Origin: Pachyseris speciosa | Taxonomy: Eukaryota > Cnidaria > Anthozoa > Scleractinia > Pachyseridae | Assembly (NCBI GenBank): GCA_016490735.1 | Contig: JAEMWC010000358.1 | Location: 402,501-466,500 of the forward strand | Length of the DNA stretch: 64,000 nucleotides | Direction: 5' to 3' | In this document: positions 9,660-23,400 of the stretch, piece by piece | How positions within the stretch are numbered: the stretch's first letter is position 1 | Layout of the letters: the number at the start of each line of letters is the position of its first letter | The notes under the pieces: generated by a model | The model's database searches: none | What the model was told of the DNA's origin: nothing | The model's input: the letters and a program-made list of their open reading frames with translations, nothing else | Translations under genes and position numbers: made by a program

Positions 9660-10940
9660 CGAAGTTTCATTCAGGATCTCGAATTGCATGTTTTGATTAC
9701 ATCAACAATCGAACCAGTTTCCAGTCGGTGGTTTTTGGTTTTATTTTCAGACAATGTTTGTTTTTCAGATTTAGAAATTTTTTTTCTGATATAACCAAGT
9801 TAAATGCTCCGTCTTTCGTTGAACGTGGAATCAACTTTCAAGCGAATGAATGGCTAGTATGTCGCGTATGCTCTTCAGGGGATTCCTCGGTTGTCTTTTA
9901 TCATTGGTCGGCGGTATTATGGCTTTGACACCACCTTCAATGACGTGTGAAAACTGTAAAAACTTTGGATGGCGAAATCTCAGGCTTTATTTTTGCGTCT
10001 ATTCCTTACAGTTAAAAGAATTAATCTCAATCTAGATTTCTTGGATTTTAACTAAATTTGGCGAAAATGTTTCTTACACATTATTGCACCAAATGTTTGA
10101 GGCTTCACAGTTATTGTCATGGCCGGTCATGGATTTCTGAGCTCTCTAGTTTTTTTCCTTTCTGCCTCTACCGTTGTGGCAATTATCGTCATTCTACCGC
10201 TTTTGTGTCCGGCACTACTCCTGGTTACTGGTACGCTATTCCTTCTGCTCAAACCAAGTATTTTCGGATCTCTACAAGATGTTATTTACCTAGCGCAGAT
10301 TTAATCTGCCCTGAATCCACCAAAATTTGCATCTTGGACCTGGCTTCTAATGAGACTGTCCCAGGAGACGCCTCCTTCACAATGGCTAACATCAACACTG
10401 GTCAGCTTCACTATTGTGTAGTTAACAAACTTGTTTTGAAGCTGCTCTTCAAGAGAAAATGGATGAAAGGCCGCATTCCGTATTGCTCAAACTCCGATGC
10501 TTCTTTCAACTTTCTGGAGCTTCATATTACGTTGAGCGGCGACGTCCATCCTCTACCAGGTCCAGATAAAGAGACGGAAAAAGTGATTCCCGTGTGCATC
10601 GGGAGACGTTTCAACAAAAACAGCGTTGTCTCGGGCGGCCACATCAAGCTTAATTCCGTAACGCCGGTCGGAAGCGCAAAGTCACCAGTACGTGTAAACC
10701 ATAATAAACAACTCACAATAGCCCACCTCAACGCCGAGTCTCTGAAAAACCGACAACACTTTCACGAGATAAGCGAAATGGCGCTAGAGGAGAAATACGA
10801 TGTTCTCACGATCTCGGAGACATGTTTTAATTCGACTATTACCAACATCAGTGTCGAGATTGAAGGTTACCAGATTTTCAGGCTGGATCGTTTGGGGAAG
10901 TCCAGCGCTGCGGTTTGTGCCTATGTCAGACATGGCTTAA
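9660..10940 (+). mobile_element. LINE 5' part: ORF start, 2A-like motif and endonuclease N-terminus
   Basis: The long frame from 10058 carries Leu-Ser-Gly-Asp-Val-His-Pro-Leu-Pro-Gly-Pro (about 10530-10563), the place where CR1/L2-type ORFs often have a 2A-like Asp-x-x-x-Asn-Pro-Gly-Pro. It then enters an AP-endonuclease start: Leu-Thr-Ile-Ala-His-Leu-Asn-Ala-Glu-Ser-Leu (10708 on), Thr-Ile-Ser-Glu-Thr (catalytic Glu region) and Tyr-Val-Arg-His-Gly. The match stops at about 10940. The rest of the endonuclease and all of the reverse transcriptase are missing, so this is a 3'-truncated piece. Confidence 0.7.
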
Positions 10941-11030
10941 AGGAAGGGGGGGAATTTCATATATCCCATGATGCATCACTTCGAACTATATTATCAACTG
11001 TTACGCCCCACGTGACCTTCACAGTTCAAA

Positions 11031-12212
11031 ATGGACGCGATCGAAGAAAGATCTTGGCAGGCCGAGCAATTCCGAAATCAAAGCATTCTCTACCTTTATT
11101 GCGTTGATTTCAGTTACTTTTTTGATCTCATAGTTCCTAGTCTGCCTTTCCTGAAAGTGCATTGCGTATTTGCACACGTTAGTTTCCCTTCTTCTCTTTC
11201 GGAAAGACGAATGGTTGTTTTACCACGAAGCCACAAACAGTTCCTTAAGCTGAAAGATATGGTTTCACCATGTATTATCGAGGTCATTTCAAGTGTGGAT
11301 TTCGAGGTAATTGATATAGCCTTTCTATAGTTGATTTATGCAAATTTTTATAAGTTTTTGATATTCGATTGTGATCGATGTGTGCTTTTGATTTGACAGA
11401 TTCATCCCGAAGAAGTCGAAGAAGACACCAACATGCTATTGATTTGGGATTTTCAAATCCAGGAGACTAACCTCTCTCTTACATCTTCTCGATCTCTTGT
11501 ACGACCGAAGATACCAAGTTTGCCGGACAAAATCGATTCGATGCCTCTGTTAGACTTGACACTAGTAGACTGCAATTGTAGCAATTTTCCCCGACAAGGA
11601 AATGTGCTTTTAGCAAATGAAACGCAGGATGCCACAAGAGGGCTTCAAAACCTGTCACTTTGTTCACAAGAAGAAGAGTTGATTGCAGAAGAAGGGAACC
11701 TAGACGAAGAGGAGGAGGAGGAGGAGGAGGAGGAGGAGTTTGATTTTGCTAACGATCATCAAACTAGTCCGGAAGCAGTGGAGTTTATTCCCGATGTGCA
11801 TGGGCCTTCGATTAAAGATACTTTGTTCACCGAAACTTTCACTTTGAAAGGCAGCAGCTTCCACGAGCATTTCCAAGATGCTCTTAGGCTGTGCAAGGAG
11901 GCCTTAATTAAAAACGAAGCTGTGCTAGTTAAGCTCATTTACGAGCCAGTTAACAAAAGAGACGAGAACGCAATAATCGTTCAGACTCGATGTGACATGT
12001 GGAGACCAATAGGATATATACCTGGGAAAAAGGTACCCAAAGTAACGAAAGCTATCGAAGATAGAGAAATAACTAAGATCGTGTTAACTAATGTAAAGTA
12101 TCAGTATGTTTTCCCCATTTCTAGTTTTAAATACTTTGCCACAATATCAATTACTAAAAAGGGCAAGTGGGGGAAAAACAGAGACGCTTACCAATATAAT
12201 GAGCATATTTGA
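11031..12212 (+). CDS. Two-exon gene with HIRAN-like domain
   Basis: Exon 1 (11031-11306) starts at an ATG in good context (AAAATGG) and ends at GAG|GTAATT in phase 0. Exon 2 (11400-12212) follows TTGACAG in phase 0 and runs to a TGA. The protein would have about 362 residues. An acidic run of about ten Glu lies near residue 200. The C-terminal third has Glu-Pro-Val-Asn-Lys-Arg-Asp-Glu-Asn-Ala-Ile, then Pro-Ile-Gly-Tyr-Ile-Pro, which matches the HIRAN fold pattern (E-P-x-N-x-x-D-x-N-A-I ... G-Y-[IL]-P). HIRAN domains bind DNA ends in helicases such as HLTF; here it stands alone, so the role is unknown. The first 90 residues and the exact start are less certain. An E-box-like CACGTG lies about 20 bp upstream of the ATG. 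Confidence 0.62.
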
Positions 12213-12670
12213 ATTGTCAGATCAAACTCAGTTGCTGTTTTCATTGTTAGTTGTACAGTCAACTTGATTCCGACACCACTAGAACCAGTGCTATAGGTCT
12301 AATTGAGGGAGGTGTCTGTGTCATGGAGGTATCTGGTAGGAGGTGACTGTTGCAGCTGTGTGGTGTACACATACACAACACATGTTGACCCTTGATATTT
12401 AACCAAGTGCCAAGGGACTAGGGAAATTGATTTATGACATTGGTCCTTTTCCACAAATTTTAAACGGTCATGCTGAAGAATATTGTTTGTTATATCAAGG
12501 ACTTTTTTATAACTAAAGAGGTTTGTTAAATCAAGGTTCCACTTTATCTTTGTCAAAACATTTCAATGCAGTTGTAGCCTGCGAGTTTGTTCCAGCTTTT
12601 CCCTTTGAATTTGCACTGTACTCGCTCAAAGCCCAGTTCGTGACTGACTCGTGTAATAACTGGCTCTATA

Positions 12671-12983
12671 CAGTAAAACCACACAACTAAGAACCTACAT
12701 TTTTGGGAAGTAGCCTAAACAGGTTCTTATATAAATGGTAGTTAAAACTCCGCTGCAAAACAAGATGGTTATTGGCCTATTGTCTATTAAAAAAAATCAT
12801 TTTTACAGTACTGAGAATCTGCTTTTTCTTCATATAGGATTCTTGCACTGCAGCTGTAATGTACTAATATGATTTTAGAAAATAAGAACCTGTTTTCAAT
12901 TTTTAGGCTAAATAGGTTCTTGTTTATAGGGTGTATAAAACCCAATTTTATGCTAACAGGTTCTTAGTTGTGGGTTTTTACTG
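12671..12983. mobile_element. Tc1/mariner-type MITE
   Basis: Inverted termini CAGTAAAACCACACAACTAAG and its complement at 12955-12983 are flanked on both sides by TA, the mariner target duplication. Two more diverged copies of the AGGTTCTTA motif lie inside. There is no coding frame. Confidence 0.82.
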
Positions 12984-13325
12984 TAATGCAGTCTGAGCAG
13001 TAACGTAAGGATAGGTGTCCTGGTATTTTAGAATTGCCTTATTGATAACATTGTTATGAGCAAGCTTTCAAATTAGTCTCAAATTTCTTAAGGTTATCAA
13101 AGATCTGCATTCTACCAAAACAGTATTTAATAGAGCCATTAGCCAACAATTTCAACATTATCAAATCTATCCCAAGTCAAGGACAGTAAATAAGTGATTA
13201 TAATAAGTATTACTGTTCACCATCACTTCTAATTAATGGCTAATTAATAACATTGACTTTAATTTTTTGAAAACAGTTTACATGCAGTCAAGTGCCACTT
13301 CAGCATCTTTTCTTAAAAAAAAAGG

Positions 13326-13348
13326 AGGGGGGGGGGGGGTGGGGTGGG
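13326..13348. repeat. G-rich run
   Basis: A G-rich low-complexity tract (GGAGGGGGGGGGGGGTGGGG). Similar poly-G or poly-C runs occur near 20615, 45490, 45960, 56760, 57010 and 58667. Confidence 0.9.
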
Positions 13349-13407
13349 GCAGAAGAGATTTTCTTAGTACAGTGGGAGTTCAACCTGTAATCAAACATAC
13401 AGCATTA

Positions 13408-13577
13408 GCCATTTGGGAAAATACCATAATACTCTTTGTTCGTCCACCCAAATTTTGCAAAAGCATTGGTTTTGTTTTCTCTTGGGACCATTGTAAGTCC
13501 CAAGAGAAACTGGAAACAATGCTTATGCAAAATTTGGGTGGACAAATAAAGAGTATTATGGTATTTTCCAAAATGGC
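13408..13577. mobile_element. Foldback MITE (near-perfect long inverted repeat)
   Basis: Two arms of about 80 bp, beginning GCCATTTGGGAAAATACC and ending with its complement, face each other around a short centre (CATTGTAAG). The arms share GTCCACCCAAATTTTGC and TCTCTTGGGAC. The frames through it on both strands are by-products of the palindrome. Confidence 0.85.
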
Positions 13578-13625
13578 CTATTGGAACTATAGCAATTGTT
13601 ATCAACATGCCAGATTTAATCTACA

Positions 13626-13774
13626 GGCCTCAGTTCTTCAAATGGTGGATAGTGCTATCCACCAGATTAATCACTATCCAGCAGCTAAACACTATCAAAA
13701 GCAATATTGAGTTATCCACTGTATATTGATTTACCCAGTGGATAGCACTATCCACCCTTTGAACAACTGGGGCC
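13626..13774. mobile_element. Short MITE with GTGGATAGTGCTATCCAC core
   Basis: The ends GGCCTCAGTTCTTCAAA and the complement of GGCCCCAGTTGTTCAAA enclose two copies of the self-complementary motif GTGGATAGTGCTATCCAC. No coding capacity. Confidence 0.8.
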
Positions 13775-14467
13775 AGATGTTAAAACAGGTAAAATTAACT
13801 GATTAGAGATAAGTGCTTGAAACTATTGTCAGTCATCTTTATAAAAAAAAAAAAAACATTATCATGGTTCAGAAATACAAACACGAAATGGGCATTAATT
13901 TTGTATATGAAATAAGATCAAAAACCTCTGGAAAACGAAGGGGCGGTAAATCTTACTACTTCTTTCAAAGTTTTGTCAAATTTTTCATACACGAAATGAG
14001 ACCACAAACCTCTGGAAAATGAAGGAGGGTAAATCTTTTATTGCAATATGCAACCCCCAGATATGAACAGAAAACATACTTTGATGCCAAAATATCATGT
14101 ACAGCTGCGCTTTCAACAATTTCTGTCTGTCAAACAAGACTGTTTTATCGCATGCCATTTTTTTTCAAGTAGCTTTCAATACCACTCAAGGACTACTGGG
14201 GAAAAATTGAAGTACTTTTTAAGGACTTTGTCAAATTTTTCAATTTTCAAGGACTTTTCATTCATTAATAATTCATCTATTTGCACCTTTCAATAACATG
14301 AACTCAACTTCAAAATCCAACAGATTACATTTTTCTCTGCTGTCAATCATAATTATAGTGACAACCCACCAACAGTCAAAGTTTAGAAACTATAAAGTGG
14401 AGGAAAGCCTGCCAATTACAGTGCTCAAACTGATCTTTTCAACCCCAAAACCAAAATGGGTATTGAT

Positions 14468-17400
14468 TTAGTTTGGTGCTGGAGGAAGATAAACTCCAGG
14501 CCTATGGAATGACTGGCGTATGGTCTGTCGATGACGGGCAGGAAGATGAGCTCTTCCCACAACAAATATTGAGCTGTCCTCCCGTTGATTGATTCTCAGT
14601 CTGTGGAGACGCAAAGGGTGATTTCGTGCATCATGATTGTCATCAACATCTGGTCTGTTATCAAAGGAGGGATATGCTTCCTCTGAATACCTTTCATTTA
14701 GTGTCCAATAGTAAAAAGGCAAATCCGTGTCCATGCGTTTGGAAAACTCCCTGACAAAATAAGCAATAAGTACTGCTGTCAATGATAATACAACTGACAA
14801 CAATAATAATGGAACTAACAGTTCCAAGTACCAATTTTCATTTCATTTCAGATCATTTCAGATCTGCTTATACTGTAAAACATGGCTGTTACATTCCAGT
14901 ATAACTGTGTGGCAGAAATTAATAAATATGCAGAATAAATTGCTCCATACAACTTTAATTCTTTCAAGGTTGAATGACAATAGCAATCAGGATAAAATCC
15001 CTGGGGTTTCCATGGCAATATTGCATTCCGTAAACTATCTAACAATCACTTTGTTTCATTACTTTGTTGCATTAAAAATAGCACCTATTGTATTACCGGA
15101 CACTCTTAGGCCAATATGGTTTGAACTGTTTTAGGGTAAAGATGGAACCAAGGTCACGGTGACAAACACAGAAGTAGGCTTCAAGGTCATCTGTTTCTGC
15201 AGCCCTGGGGTGCTCTTCATACCCAATCTCTGCATTTGCCAACCTACGCAGCTCTTGACTTTCAATGTTAGTGGTTACTTCAACCACTGTCTCTCTGGAA
15301 AAACCACGTATGCCTCCAACAGGCCTTTCAAGATACAAAAAAATGCATGTCTTATTAATTCTTATGAACTAAATGTTCACAACAAAACCTGACCAACATA
15401 AATAAAAACCTAAATAACATCGATCAGTTGATTGCTGTTGGCACTCCACACCCACACACAAAAATTTGAAAACAAATGGCATAAAATCATTCAGACATTG
15501 TGAATATCCATTCTATCTCCTCCCCTAGACATGAAAACACCCTTCAACTGCCTATGTTTCGAGGTTACTATAATCGTCTCCTCTATTTTTTTGTTTGTCA
15601 CTTTGTCTGTATTTTTATGTTAACCTGTAAGTTGTGTTAACAATGTGAGAAACTTTTGTGCTGTAATTAAGGTTACTGTTGTAATATCGTGCACTCTGAT
15701 AAGTACTATTCACCTCCGAGTTAACGGAACGTGAGATTTTACAATTTCTGACCGTTTGTCGGTATATTGTCACACATACAATGTAGAGTAATGTTTTGGT
15801 TCGCTAATTCAGCTTGTGTGGTATATACTAAAACAATAATTGTTTTAGTATAATTATTATTCACCTTAGTGTCGGTGAAAGTGGTGGATATCCACCACTA
15901 TTCACCTTCACTTCGGTGAATAATTGTTAAATATGATTACATGACATTTTTTTTTTCAAAGACATCTATACCTGTTTATGTCAATCATTGAAAAGTTGTA
16001 ACATTCCTTATACCAAGGCATCCACTCTTCCAAGATGAAGTTCAACATCTGATAGTTGAACCTGCATCTCTGCAGCTGGCTCAAACCCCTACCATCTGAG
16101 GACTCATGCCACTGTGCCACAGTTCGGATGTAGCTTGCTTCTTGCATCTTGCCATGCCTCTCAAGGGAATCTACCACGTGATATGACAGGAGACGCTCTG
16201 CATCCTTGACACTTTGACGTCGTTTTCCAACAAGGGCTGCATGCGTGAGACCACTGAGTGGGTCGGCTAACACGTCTGAAAAGGCCTCATAATCAAATGC
16301 AGTATATCCACCATCTCTGACATGTTGTGCAATTCTCTTTAGAAGATGGTTGTGATCAGCGCGATCATGTCGAACACGACTGGTAACAGGGTCCACCTCT
16401 GGAACATAGAGATGTTGAGTGAAATCCACTCCTTCGTTTTGCAACTCCCTTACCATGTTCCTGAAAGTGTATGTTGCAACCACAGACCTCAGCTTGTCGA
16501 GAAGGGATTCTTCAGTTTTCGCCCTAAATGGATAGGGTGTGTATCCTGCAGGCACAAGCTTTCCTCTGATGTACGTTATGGCATCCTCCAAGCTTAGCCC
16601 GTTGTGGATGAACTCATCCAGTTGTAAGACTACATGGTCTGGAATGGCACTGTTTGGTCTAGCAACAACAGGACTCCCATCAGGTGCAACTGAAAATATG
16701 ATGTGGGTTATATATTATTTTAGAACTGAACATGTTGAATAAAATGCCACAAACAATGATAAAAAAACATGCATTATGTTGTTAAGTTGTCATAGGCAAT
16801 CCCTGATCTGAGAACTTGCTATTGAAGAGGTGGTCTATGCATCATGAAGAAAAATGACAATATTACTTAGGGTACATCTGGGAAAGTGGAAACACTACAA
16901 TATTTTAACAACAATGAAATGCACTACAACTTACTGTTGATTAAAATCAGCATTTCTAGTAAAGTTTTTTTGCTCAACTTCTGAACACACTCTCGGGCAT
17001 CATGGATAAGCTGCCATAAGTGAAGAGCCCTTGTTTCACCTCTTGACCGTAGAGAGCAAAACTCTCCATCTGTAACAGTGCCTATGAGAAACATTGAAAC
17101 ACGCCTTAATCAAATTATGAATTATCGTAGAAACAATGTACAGGTGAACATACCAAAAGTATTTTTATAAACAATAAAGTGACTAATTTAGGAAATATGG
17201 GCATGGCATTGCATTTTCACTTTGATTTAGACATTCTGAAAATTCGATCTTAATTTCCCCACCATAATATTTGCTATCCTAATCCAGGTCTATATTAAAC
17301 CGGTTGAGTCTTGAAGACAAGAATTATTTTATTGTTCCCTTCTAAGGTTTGAATTAGTTACATTAAATTCTCTTGTGTTAGGAAAAGGAAACTAGGACCT

Positions 17401-20400
17401 ACCTATAGCTTTATCTTGGTGCACAATTGAACTTTTGTTATACCACATGAACATAAAACAGCAATGAGAGCAATTTCTAGCCCAACCTCCATTCATAACA
17501 TACTTACCTACAAGATTTAATCCTCTTGCTTGCATTACTGCCTTTACATCCTTGGTCAGATCACGAACATACTGGTCTCGCAGACTCCGGTATGGTACAT
17601 ATTTAATTGGCAGGGCATATGGTTTACGACTTCTCCTTTCGTCAGATAGCATAAGGACCAAGACATGTGTTGCAGCTACTCTCTTCTTTTTGAACAGGTT
17701 ACGGAGGAAAATTTTTGCCTCAGGAACCAGTCCCCTGAGAGAGGTCTTGATGGCCTGCAGGTTATTTGGTGCAGCTGGGTCAAGGTAACTAAGCTGCTCC
17801 TCGTATGCCCCCTTAAGCTGCTGAGCTTGCTGCAGAAGTGTTTGGAACTCCACAACATTCCAGTTTGCATTTTTCAGGTTTTCTTCAGGTGTTGACCTGT
17901 TGTCAAATTTCTTCCTGTAATCCTCAACAGCCAAGAGGAAACCATCATCAAGGAAAGGGATGTCATCACTGAAACTGTCAACACACTTTCTTAATTCAGC
18001 CTCAAGACCGTGCCGAGTTTGAGTCACTGCTACACTAGCCACCAAACTTACTCTACTGTCATACACCCTCCGCAACTCCTGCAACTTCCCATCACCCAAG
18101 TCCACATCTCCATTCCACACCCCAGAAACAGACTCCATCAAAGCTTCCTTGAGATCGGTAGCATCCACCTTCAACCAGAATCTTCCATCTGGATTTGCTT
18201 CTTTTAACTGGTCAAATGCTGCAACCTGTGAAGGTAATAAAAGTAATCAAATTCTTAATTTTGTATCTTACCAGTAATTAGGTTGACATAACATGCTCTC
18301 TGGACCTTAGAAATACATCAAAAAATCTACAATGATCAAAATAAAGAAAAATGAATTTGTAGAATTGAGAATCTCCAAGACAAGTGAATGTTATTACATG
18401 TAAATGATATTTTAAATCAGAGTCTCATCCCTGTCACTACAGCCCAGAGTTGGATATTACCTAAAATGCCTATGAAAAAATGTCCCCAAGAAGTCCAGAA
18501 GGAAATTTAATTATTGAAAGGACTCAAACAAATCGAACACCTGCACATCAGTTGTTGAAGTAAACAAGGACTTCTTGTCTTTTCTGTATTGAGTTGTTTT
18601 ACTTGCACAGGGAACATTCACACGTGCCTGTATAAACAAGTGACAAAAAAAAAACTTACTTCAGAAATCATGCAGCATCAAAAGAACAATAAATCATTCA
18701 GGTATATGTTGTAGGTCAAATTAATCATACCCTTCGTCAAAATGATATTCCTTTGCATGAATAATTATGGTTAGAAGAAATTTCATTTTGACCTTGGATA
18801 AAATCATCTTGGCCTGAATTTCATTTTGACCTACAACATGTACTTACACAACATAAAGAACCATGTTGATGCTGAGCACAACACTACTGCCAAGAAACTA
18901 TTACACTCAATATTCTTATCAATATTACGACCAACCTTACATAAGAGTGGATAAATATCATTGACCTCTCTTACCTTAAGTGGGTCTCTCATGTCTTGAG
19001 GATCAAGGCCACTCCACATAGGACCTGCTAAGAGCCTTTGCATTCGTTCAGGGAATTCGGTAACCATGGTTTCATGCCATAATCTAAAGTCTTCAGGTTC
19101 TTTAATCTGTTTAAGATAAAAATCATAACAAAACTTAGATGAGAGAGAACCCTACTTGAAACAAACTAATTTGCCTGTGTACATGTAAATAATAACCACT
19201 GAAAATATTCAATAAAATCAACAGTAATATCAATAATTAATCATCTGAAGCAGCAAGCAAATTTGATAATAAATTTTTAAAGGTATCTGAACTACTCTCT
19301 GCATTACAAATTTGCTGTTATCACAAGAAGGTATAGACTTGGCAGGTACCTGCTTGACATTTTTGCATGCGAAGAATTCGGTGCAGCATCGAATGAATTG
19401 TTATTAGGTGATATCAGTATTAGCATTAATGAAATGACATCTTTAAATAAATAAATAATCCACTTCTTCTATGACAAATTTACTGTGCTCATGAGATGGT
19501 ACAGAATGGGCAGTTACCTGCATGACATTTGTGCATGTGAAGAATTCAATGCAGTGTTGCATCAAACCAAATGGCATCCGGTGGATTGGTATAAGGGGAC
19601 CTGACTTGTCTGGTCTGTCCAGTGCCAGTCCTTGGCAAAATTTAAATACCAGATTTGCCTTGTTGTGATCCTCTAGCCTTTTCATTGCCTCAAGGGAGAG
19701 CTGAATAAATGACTTTGGATTTGATGTAACACCTTTCTTACAAGCTATCCACATGTATAGCTTGTCAACTACAGCTATCACATCAAGAACCTCTTTCTTT
19801 TCAAACATGTTGCACAGGATGTCTGTTACTGTAGATACAAATGAATCTCCTCTTTTGTTCCGCCCAAGAGAGGCCAGGCCTTCAACTACTAAATCGGTGA
19901 TTTGATCAGCAGTCAGACTCTCCATTTTTCGGAGCAATGCCGGTGACACAACAAGCTGTTGAGGTTCCTCTGGTAAACTTGCAGGGTTACGTGGTGACTC
20001 TTCCATGTAACTCTCCACTGTGATACCAAGCGCATCTTCTGCCTCTGTCACAGTTTTAAATTTGCGCTTTAATTCACAGATGACTTGCTGCCGGATACTG
20101 CTACCTGTATGAGTTCAAGATATTTCTCTATAAATAACAGTGAAAAATATAATCTGCACAATTATGTAAATGCTATAATCTATTGCTTTTTTATAACTTA
20201 CCACAGTCTAACCTTTAACAGATGCCCAGTTATTGGTAGTTTGGCCACAAGAATGCACATTTGATGAATGTTCAGGACTTTGCAAGCTTGTGGCCAGCTT
20301 ATATTAAAGATTTTGCACCTTTCCTATCTCAGTATAAAGCACATGCCATTGGCTTCCCCGTGGGGCTGACCTCCAGACTAACCAGGGGATTCTAACTTCA

Positions 20401-23400
20401 GTCAAGCCAACTTGGGGAATTTCCCTGGGAGGGTTGGGAATCTCTCTAGACAAAGTCCCCTGGGTGAGGTGTCTCTCAGCAGGAAATCCATGTGACATCC
20501 TTTCGAAACATGGGAATTCCCCCACCCCCTAATCTTTGATCGGAAAACAGTGTCAAGATTTCTCCTACCCTCAGCCAAAGAATCCCATCATTCTCCTTGT
20601 GTTCCCTCAACCCTCCCCCCCCCCCCCCCCCCCCCCGCCCATCATCTCCCTGCTTGGCCCGGGAGTCGACCGCACAGGGAAAACGATGACATGTTCATAA
20701 GTTATTGGGTATTGCATTTTATATTCTTCCATACCATTATAAGTTTAAAGCAATTTTCAGTCAACAGCAAACAGCATAGCATAACAATCCAAGAACTAAT
20801 GAAGATGTATGTATGCAGAATATTAAACTGAGGAAATTAATAAGGAACATAAATTTACAAAGGTACAAAACCAAATAAAAGAAATATGTTATAAATACAT
20901 GTAGTTAGAAATTAATAAGGAACATAAATTTACAAAGGTACAAAACCAAATAAAAGAAATATGTTATAAATACATGTAGTTAGAATGTCTCGGATACCAT
21001 TTTTATAATGAACAAGAAATTCTGCGAGAATTAGAAGCGGCCTTTTTGACCATCCGAGCCGGATTAATGCACAGGATAAGTTCAAGTTGATCGTAATTCA
21101 ATTTTTGTCACCTTTCAGCTGGCAGGACAGTCAATTCCTCACTCCGAATGATTAAGAATTTAAAATTCAATTGGGCGTGTAAGGAAGCTTTTGGTGGCCT
21201 AGTGGGTCAGTGCGCTCTTTTTGTACTATAATGACAGCTTAGGGTCGGTGGTTCAAACCTCAACAGAGTGAAGTTTTTTTTTCTTTGATCTCTTTTTTTT
21301 CTATTCCTTTTCACTTGTTTTTCTGTTTTCTTTTGTCAACGCTTAAACTGTAAACCTATTTTGCAATTTAACACGGAAAAGTACTCAACCGATTCTCTGG
21401 ATATTCACTACGCGAGAAACCAAGGCCAGCTGAAGCTTGACAAAACACTGGCACTTCGATTTGTTTGACAATTTCAAAGAAAGCGAACAATTTGGTATAA
21501 ATCTGAGTCTTCGATCCGTTGACCAGTTTCTCGACGATAACCGATATCTCAATACTACCAAGGTATGTTCAAACAACGCCACGCAAAATAGCTGTATTTC
21601 ACTTCCGGTATTACACCATCACTAGTACTTCCGGTATTGCACCATCACTAACTCGGTCAATATTTGTTTATCTTCAAAACCGGGTCACGAACAATCTCGT
21701 TACATGTAAAGTAAATTGAGTGAAAGTTATGGACTTTATTTAAGATTTCATAGGGCTTATAAATTATTTTAAACGTTGTTACAATTTATCATTCCGGAAA
21801 AGAAACACAAATGCCCAAAGATTTTGTTTAAAACAAATGCATTGTGAAACGAAAATAACCATAAACAGGGCACAGTTTCAAAACTATAATATCTGTCCAA
21901 TCAGAAGTGCCTGTTCCCACGAGTGAAACAGACAAGAAACATAACTTACACGCAATATCGGGAAAGCAAGCGTAATGCTACTCTTGGTGCCATTTAGTCA
22001 ATTAAAGTTTATACTGTTTACATTATTACGCGAAGTTTAGATACAACGACGCGAGCATCAAGAAAATAATTATATTCACGCAAAATAAAACCTGACACCT
22101 TTCTTACCTTCATTCCACACCCAGTCATCGTTGTTCTGAAATACTGCTCAAAACAAACGCTCTCAAATAAATATCTTTCGTTATGGGATATACATTGGAG
22201 TAATTCAATTCTGAGAAAACATTTCTTTTCTCTGTAACCCTTGGGCATTGAAACGGATTTTAAAGAGACGATGCGTGACCAACCTAATGACTTTATTTAC
22301 TACAAAATTCCCTAGTCACCGCAAGAGATGTCTCATTAGCGCAATCGGATAAGGGGCCGAGTTAAGAATTGAAGGTCGCGAGTTCAAACTCGGAATCGGT
22401 ATTACGAAATTATTTCTTTACTTATATCATTGTTTCTTCCTCTGGCCGAGAGGGGCAGAGGAAGAAAAATCGTCGCTAAGCGACGGCCGCTTAAAAAAGG
22501 GTAATGCAAGAAGCGGCTCGTCGCCATAGCGACGGCCGCTTAAAAATGGTGAACCGATTCTCTGGATATTCACTACTCGAAATACCAACGCCAATTTCCG
22601 AATTTGAAATTTGAAAGAAAGCGAAGAATTTGGTATAAACCGGCGTCTAGATCCGTTGACCAGTTTCTCGAAGATAACCGAAAAAGAAAAGCTACACGCG
22701 TTGTTGGTTTGACTTCCGGTATTGCACCATCACTAGTACTTAGTCCACCACTCGGTCAATACTTGTTTAGCATCAAAACCCGGGTCAGGAAACGCTCTAA
22801 TAAATTCGGTTCCTATAAGAGGTACGTTGGAGGAATTCAATTCTGACTAAACATTTCTTTTAGAAAGGCTTTCGCGATTTCTTACTCTGACCCCTAAATA
22901 AATATTTTTGTTCAAGAGCCTTTCAATTTGCGTGAATTAGTCGACCGTGAACTAACACGAAACATCGCTTCGTATTCTATGGCCCCTTCTTTTTCTTAAC
23001 AATAGCGAACAGTTCAATCTTGAAATTCACAATAGTTTGCTCTCTCTTGTGGTGTAAATGTTAATCCCTAACAAGAAAATACAACGTGAGTACGATACTT
23101 TACTTCAAGTTCGGGTAAAGTTGTATACCAACCTGTATACCGGAAACGCATTTAAAGCCGTGGTCGTATGCTAAAATTGCTACTCACTCGTAGAGAAATG
23201 GCAGTTTTATTTTACGGTCAACGCAAAAATGGTTTCGGAATTCGAATAGCACAAAGATATAAAAATTATTGTAAAGCGATAAGTATAAAGCGAGATACAA
23301 ATTTTTATGTACCCAACAAATTTCACTGAAAAATTTAATGAGATGTTGGAGATTACGCTAATTTTAACACGTCCAAAAATAACTCGTTTTGAATATTTAA

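Noticed and set aside
10119..10304. Separate small membrane protein in an alternative frame
   Set aside because: It overlaps the LINE ORF start and ends in noncoding DNA; the hydrophobic pattern alone is not enough.
13267..13710. 147-codon plus-strand frame
   Set aside because: It starts in a poly-G region and passes through two MITEs; no coding signature.
14755..14827. Hydrophobic N-terminus suggesting a membrane protein before the last exon of the Myb/SANT gene
   Set aside because: This is the pyrimidine-rich intron end (TTATTTTGTCAG) read as codons; the splice acceptor at 14751 joins in phase with the exon before.
22328..22402. tRNA-Arg gene
   Set aside because: Stems are imperfect and the flanks are repeated SINE-type sequence.
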